Positions 15,190-17,856 of a stretch of 17,856 bases of DNA are shown in pieces (position 1 is the stretch's first letter; the number at the start of each line of letters is the position of its first letter). A program made the position numbers and the translations under genes. The notes beneath the pieces were generated by a model. The model was not told the DNA's origin. It was given only the letters and a program-made list of their open reading frames with translations, and did no database searches. The stretch is from JAKFWF01 sp031365375. GTDB lineage: Bacteria > Pseudomonadota > Alphaproteobacteria > Rhizobiales > Hyphomicrobiaceae. Location: the NCBI GenBank assembly GCA_031365375.1, contig JANLXZ010000070.1, positions 1 through 17,856 on the forward strand. The letters are read 5' to 3'.

Positions 15190-15792
15190 ATGGATAGCAT
15201 CGCACCCCGTCGCCTTCCCCCCCGCGCGCTGGCGACCAGCCTGCCGAACATCTTGACCTACGGCCGTATCGCAGCGGTGCCGGCTCTTGTCGGATGTCTG
15301 TTTTTTCTACCCGGCGATGTCGGGCGTTGGAGCGCACTGACGGTGTTCGTCGTGGCGTGCATTACGGATTGGCTGGACGGTTATCTGGCGCGGATTTGGG
15401 ATCAGCAATCGGCGCTGGGCCGCATGCTCGATCCGATCGCCGATAAGTTGCTGGTCGGTGCAGCGCTGATGATGCTGGTCCACGACGCCACCATTGACGG
15501 CTGGCCGATATGGGCAGCGATTATTATTTTGTCGCGCGAGATACTGGTGTCGGGCCTGCGCGAGTTTCTGGCCGAGCTGAACGTGAAGGTGCATGTCAGT
15601 CAGCTCGCCAAATGGAAGACGATGATGCAAATGATCGCGCTCGGCGTGTTGTTGGCTGGCCCTGCTGGCGACAAGATCGTGCCGGGCATTACGGCGACCG
15701 GAACAGTCCTGCTTTGGGTGGCGGCGTTGCTGACGCTGTTTACCGGCTATGATTATCTCAAGGCCGCGATCCGCCACGCGATCGAAGGTTGA
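15190..15792 (+). CDS. pgsA: CDP-diacylglycerol--glycerol-3-phosphate 3-phosphatidyltransferase PgsA
   Basis: PgsA makes phosphatidylglycerol phosphate in the inner membrane, the committed step to phosphatidylglycerol and cardiolipin. The 200-residue protein shows the complete CDP-alcohol phosphotransferase motif: Asp63-Gly64, Ala67-Arg68, Gly77, Asp81 and Asp85, within DGYLARIWDQQSALGRMLD and PIAD. Several hydrophobic segments surround it, and NILTYGRIAAVP near the N-terminus is typical of the family. moaD follows after 19 bases; pgsA-moaD-moaE is a familiar alphaproteobacterial order. The usual uvrC neighbour is not upstream in this window. The 84 bases between tadA and pgsA show no clear terminator. 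Confidence 0.95.
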   Translation: MDSIAPRRLPPRALATSLPNILTYGRIAAVPALVGCLFFLPGDVGRWSALTVFVVACITDWLDGYLARIWDQQSALGRMLDPIADKLLVGAALMMLVHDATIDGWPIWAAIIILSREILVSGLREFLAELNVKVHVSQLAKWKTMMQMIALGVLLAGPAGDKIVPGITATGTVLLWVAALLTLFTGYDYLKAAIRHAIEG

Positions 15793-15811
15793 TGCTCAGG
15801 GACTTGTTCTA

Positions 15812-16069
15812 ATGACCGTTACGTTACGCTATTTCGCTTGGGTTAGGGAACGTGTCGGCCGCTCCGAGGAGCAGGTGGTGCTGCCGGTCCACGTCGCGAC
15901 TGTTGCCGATCTGATCGGCTGGCTGACGACGCGCGGCCCGGAATACGAACACGCCTTTGCACGGCCGGAGGTTATTCGTGCGGCGATCGATCAGATGCAT
16001 GTGAAGCCGCAGTCATCGATTGGTGATGCGCGAGAGATCGCGTTCTTTCCACCCGTGACCGGCGGTTAG
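15812..16069 (+). CDS. moaD: Molybdopterin synthase sulfur-carrier subunit MoaD
   Basis: This is the small subunit of molybdopterin synthase. It carries sulfur as a C-terminal thiocarboxylate and donates it to cyclic pyranopterin monophosphate. The 85-residue ubiquitin-like protein begins MTVTLRYFAWVRERVG and ends FFPPVTGG; the terminal Gly-Gly is the essential thiocarboxylate site. The frame extends upstream to 15749 inside pgsA, but ATG at 15812 gives normal family length. moaE begins three bases after the stop, matching the obligate heterotetramer of the two products. Confidence 0.95.
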   Translation: MTVTLRYFAWVRERVGRSEEQVVLPVHVATVADLIGWLTTRGPEYEHAFARPEVIRAAIDQMHVKPQSSIGDAREIAFFPPVTGG

Positions 16070-16072
16070 ATC

Positions 16073-16525
16073 ATGAGTGTTTCGGTTCAATCCGCGCCGT
16101 TCGATATTGCCGCCGAGATCGCCAATCTGACGGTTCGCCGCACCGACATCGGTGCCATCGTGACCTTCACCGGCACGGTGCGGGGGGAGGCCAAGAGTGG
16201 TCCCATCACGTCGATGGAGCTCGAGCATTATCCCGGTATGACCGAGCGCGAACTGGAGCGCGTCGAAGCGCTGGCGAATGCGCGCTGGCCGCTGCAGGGC
16301 ACGCGCATCGTGCATCGGATCGGCGTGTTGGAACCGGGTGACGATATCGTGCTCGTCGTCACCGCGTCGTCGCATCGCAAGGCAGCCTTCGAGGCCGCCG
16401 AATTCCTAATGGACTACCTCAAGACCAGCGCCCCATTCTGGAAAAAAGAGACCGGTGTGGATGGAGCCGGCGGGTGGGTTGACGCGCGCGAGGCGGACGA
16501 TGAGGCGGCAAAGCGGTGGGAGTGA
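16073..16525 (+). CDS. moaE: Molybdopterin synthase catalytic subunit MoaE
   Basis: MoaE is the large subunit that binds cyclic pyranopterin monophosphate and, with MoaD thiocarboxylate, forms the dithiolene of molybdopterin. The 150-residue protein shows GAIVTFTGTVRG near residue 27, LEHYPGM near 50, and HRIGVLEPGDDIVLV. It also has the catalytic lysine region SSHRKAAFEAAEFLMDYLK and APFWKKE, with lysines at the expected places. It follows moaD directly and ends the pgsA-moaD-moaE run. Confidence 0.96.
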   Translation: MSVSVQSAPFDIAAEIANLTVRRTDIGAIVTFTGTVRGEAKSGPITSMELEHYPGMTERELERVEALANARWPLQGTRIVHRIGVLEPGDDIVLVVTASSHRKAAFEAAEFLMDYLKTSAPFWKKETGVDGAGGWVDAREADDEAAKRWE

Positions 16526-16629
16526 AGGACGTGTTGGGTCGCGTAAGGGTATGGCCCGGAGCTGTTCGCTGACAGGCCGCGGTCCATCTAGATAAAGCGG
16601 ACGATGAAAGCCTTAGTTACTTCTCGGAA
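16526..16629. other. Short intergenic region after moaE
   Basis: The 104 bases between moaE and the small membrane-protein gene contain a REP-like hairpin near the moaE stop, described separately. The rest (about 16560-16629) shows no clear promoter or terminator to me. Confidence 0.5.
16533..16559. repeat. Decayed REP-like hairpin downstream of moaE
   Basis: The first 15 bases, GTTGGGTCGCGTAAG, match the REP arm at 17763-17777 with a single difference. The second arm has drifted to GGCCC (16553-16557), which can still pair with GGGTC (16536-16540) using one G-U pair. It sits seven bases after the moaE stop, a typical extragenic REP position. Confidence 0.5.
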
Positions 16630-16989
16630 ATGGACGAGGCCATGAACGCCCGCGCTCTCAACTTTGGCAGAACTTTACGCGGTGGGCTTTTAGTCATCGG
16701 CTTGCTTTTCGTTTTGACAATTTCGGCATTTGGCGTCGTTTGGTCGATCGATCCGCCTTGGAGCGTCAATGAACTTCAGGGCTCAGTAGTCAGTTGGGGA
16801 AGGCAAGAATCGCCGAATGTAGTCATTCGATATTACAAGATACTTCTGGCTGTGAGAACTGACGATGGACGCAACATTGGCGTGTCCAGTGAACGAGGGG
16901 TCCCACCGAAGCTAGGTGAGCGGATACAGATCCAGGAGCGAGTAGGTTTGTTCGGGACGCGGTCCTTTGTTGAAATCCCATCCCGATAG
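16630..16989 (+). CDS. Hypothetical single-pass membrane protein
   Basis: I do not recognise this 119-residue protein. It has a short basic N-terminus (NARALNFGRTLRG), one strong hydrophobic segment at about residues 19-39 (LLVIGLLFVLTISAFGVVWSI split around it), then a polar C-terminal half. That half is predicted to be beta-rich (VVIRYYKILLAVRTDDG, ERIQIQERVG) and probably faces the periplasm. ATG at 16642 is an alternative start with GAGG just upstream. Base composition is slightly less G+C-rich than the housekeeping genes around it. It stands alone between moaE and the REP/transposase patch. Confidence 0.6.
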   Translation: MDEAMNARALNFGRTLRGGLLVIGLLFVLTISAFGVVWSIDPPWSVNELQGSVVSWGRQESPNVVIRYYKILLAVRTDDGRNIGVSSERGVPPKLGERIQIQERVGLFGTRSFVEIPSR

Positions 16990-16997
16990 AAACTGCT

Positions 16998-17068
16998 GGT
17001 CGATCCGAGTGACCGATGGTGTCGCGCGTATTGTGAGACGTGGGTCGCGCAAGAGGGCTTGACCCAAC
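16998..17068 (+). repeat. Left copy of the ~70-bp direct repeat, ending in a REP hairpin
   Basis: Aligned by eye to 17721-17790, it has three substitutions plus small indels over about 70 bases. It begins GGTCGATCCGAGTGA and ends in a hairpin (TGGGTC at 17041-17046 with GACCCA at 17061-17066). Its first bases equal the last codons and stop of the transposase gene, which belong to the right copy. Confidence 0.85.
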
Positions 17069-17081
17069 GATTTGGTCGGCG

Positions 17082-17169
17082 CTTCGTGCGAAGCTGGCGT
17101 GTTATTCGTTAAGTATTGGCCAATACACGTTGGCACTTGTAGGTGGGTCAAGCACTTGCGCGACCCAAC
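17082..17169 (+). repeat. Left arm of the inverted repeat pair, with GTAG-tagged REP hairpin
   Basis: Positions 17082-17138 match the reverse complement of 17791-17847 at about 43 of 57 bases. Positions 17139-17169 match the reverse complement of 17763-17790 exactly except for three extra bases. GTAG at 17139-17142 precedes the stem (GTGGGTC with GACCCAAC), the classical REP tetranucleotide plus hairpin that RAYT proteins recognise. Confidence 0.8.
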
Positions 17170-17186
17170 ACTCCACGGCAAACTCC

Positions 17187-17735
17187 ATGCGTTATCGTCG
17201 CGCCAAAATCGCGGGTGCTACATATTTCTTTACCGTCGTCACCGATGGCCGGCGCCCCATTTTCAAAGACGCTTCGGCCGTTGCCCTGTTTGAAGCGGGT
17301 TTAAACCGGATCAAGGAGAGGCATCCATTCGATGTAGACGCCTTCGTTATTCTGCCCGACCACATCCATACCCTTTGGAGCCTTCCCGACGGCGACGCTG
17401 ACTTCTCGAAACGGTGGCGTTTGATCAAGGAAACGTTCACGAAATCCTTCATTCGCAATCGAGAAATACCGCGGCCGAATGCGAGCCGTTGCACGAAAGG
17501 AGAGCAGGCAGTTTGGCAGCGCCGGTTCTGGGAACACATGATCCGGGACGAGTCCGATTTTAGCCAGCACGTCGACTACATTCACTCCAATCCAGTGCGG
17601 CATGGCTTGGTCTCGGCCGCCCGGGAGTGGCCACACTCCAGTTTTCCCAACTGGGTCAATCGCGGAGTCTATGAGCCACATTGGGGTTCTAACGACATGC
17701 CCCCGTTGCCAGAATGGGCGGGTCGATCCGAGTGA
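17187..17735 (+). CDS. REP-associated tyrosine transposase (RAYT, IS200/IS605-like Y1 family)
   Basis: The 182-residue protein is a single-domain Y1 HUH enzyme thought to cut and join single-stranded REP DNA. It begins MRYRRAKIAGATYFFTVVTDGR, the usual RAYT opening. The HUH metal motif is HIH in ILPDHIHTLW (59-61), and the catalytic Tyr131 sits in DYIHSNPVRHG. The stretch WQRRFWEHMIRD before it is also characteristic of RAYTs. The frame is open upstream to 17040, but that region is the REP block, so the ATG at 17187 is chosen. No stop or frameshift interrupts it, so it may be active. The final codons and the stop lie inside the right copy of the direct repeat. Confidence 0.93.
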   Translation: MRYRRAKIAGATYFFTVVTDGRRPIFKDASAVALFEAGLNRIKERHPFDVDAFVILPDHIHTLWSLPDGDADFSKRWRLIKETFTKSFIRNREIPRPNASRCTKGEQAVWQRRFWEHMIRDESDFSQHVDYIHSNPVRHGLVSAAREWPHSSFPNWVNRGVYEPHWGSNDMPPLPEWAGRSE

Positions 17736-17790
17736 ACGATGGTGTCGCGCGTGTTGTCAGACGTTGGGTCGCGCAAGTGCTTGACCCAAC
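17721..17790 (+). repeat. Right copy of the direct repeat, overlapping the transposase stop
   Basis: This copy matches 16998-17068 in the same orientation. Its terminal hairpin is GTTGGGT (17763-17769) with ACCCAAC (17784-17790), and an inner CAAG/CTTG pairing around a tiny loop leaves a CGCG bulge, a REP-like shape. On the minus strand the GTAG tag is missing because of a three-base deletion relative to the left GTAG-tagged copy. Confidence 0.85.
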
Positions 17791-17847
17791 AAGTGACGGC
17801 GCATTTTGACCAACTCTTCGCGAATAACACGCCAACTTCCCACGAAA
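17763..17847 (-). repeat. Right arm of the inverted repeat pair
   Basis: Its reverse complement matches 17082-17169. The hairpin part is identical apart from the three-base gap, and the outer 57 bases match at about 75 percent. It shares its hairpin with the right direct-repeat copy. Similarity reaches close to the window end, so its true limit is not visible. Confidence 0.8.
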
Positions 17848-17856
17848 TGCCGGCCG

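Larger units (their letters stand above)
16998..17856 (+). mobile_element. RAYT transposase with flanking REP/BIME-like repeats, continuing past the right edge
   Basis: The unit consists of a REP-associated tyrosine transposase gene framed by related repeats on both sides. A 71-bp direct repeat lies at 16998-17068 and 17721-17790. An inverted pair lies at 17082-17169 and 17763-17847. The left block holds two REP hairpins in opposite orientation around a 74-base spacer, a BIME-like layout. The right block starts the same way and is cut by the window edge. Confidence 0.75.

Noticed and set aside
17040..17186. 49-residue N-terminal extension of the RAYT
   Set aside because: It lies within the REP-containing repeats; RAYT proteins start at the MRYRRA-type sequence at 17187.
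1..17856. CRISPR array, tRNA, rRNA or riboswitch
   Set aside because: No regularly spaced direct repeats, no tRNA-like cloverleaf and no conserved riboswitch core was noticed; the only repeats are the REP-type set and the short coding tandem repeat.

Overview
The window looks like chromosomal DNA of an alphaproteobacterium, probably of the order Hyphomicrobiales (Bradyrhizobium/Xanthobacteraceae-like). This is an inference from the G+C-rich coding sequence, the pgsA-moaD-moaE order, the style of the liv transporter operon, and the paired rluB-type and tadA genes. No rRNA, tRNA or CRISPR array was seen. Gene calls rest on motif reading by eye; no database search was run.

Region 1 (1-3486, minus strand) is the start of a branched-chain amino acid type (Liv/HAAT) ABC transporter operon: an ATP-binding protein (livG type), a large AMP-forming acyl-CoA ligase, and a membrane permease (livH type) cut by the left edge. 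Successive genes overlap by ATGA, so translation is probably coupled. The embedded ligase suggests that the imported compound is an organic acid that is activated to a CoA thioester.

Region 2 (3487-9518) starts with a divergent regulatory region carrying nested inverted repeats over a promoter-like sequence. A plus-strand operon follows: acyl-CoA dehydrogenase, short-chain dehydrogenase (SDR), a second AMP-forming CoA ligase, enoyl-CoA hydratase, a second SDR resembling BadH (2-hydroxycyclohexanecarboxyl-CoA dehydrogenase), and a TetR regulator. Together they give activation, dehydrogenation, hydration and oxidation of an acyl-CoA. No thiolase or ring-opening hydrolase lies in the window. The likeliest reading is a TetR-controlled uptake and beta-oxidation-like module for an unidentified, possibly alicyclic, carboxylic acid.

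Region 3 (9519-11699) holds a minus-strand pair, a VOC/glyoxalase-superfamily protein and an exported carboxymuconolactone decarboxylase (CMD) family protein, then a plus-strand HAD-family phosphatase.

Region 4 (11712-16525) is mostly housekeeping. On the minus strand are an RluB-type pseudouridine synthase with a long basic tail, RsmD 16S rRNA methyltransferase, and a DMT-type permease. On the plus strand are TadA tRNA adenosine deaminase, PgsA phosphatidylglycerophosphate synthase, and the two molybdopterin synthase subunits MoaD and MoaE.

Region 5 (16526-17856) is a small accessory patch: a one-helix membrane protein of unknown function, then a REP-associated tyrosine transposase (RAYT). 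The transposase is flanked on both sides by related REP/BIME-like repeats, one bearing the diagnostic GTAG tetranucleotide beside its hairpin. A decayed REP-like hairpin also follows moaE. The repeat structure runs past the right edge.
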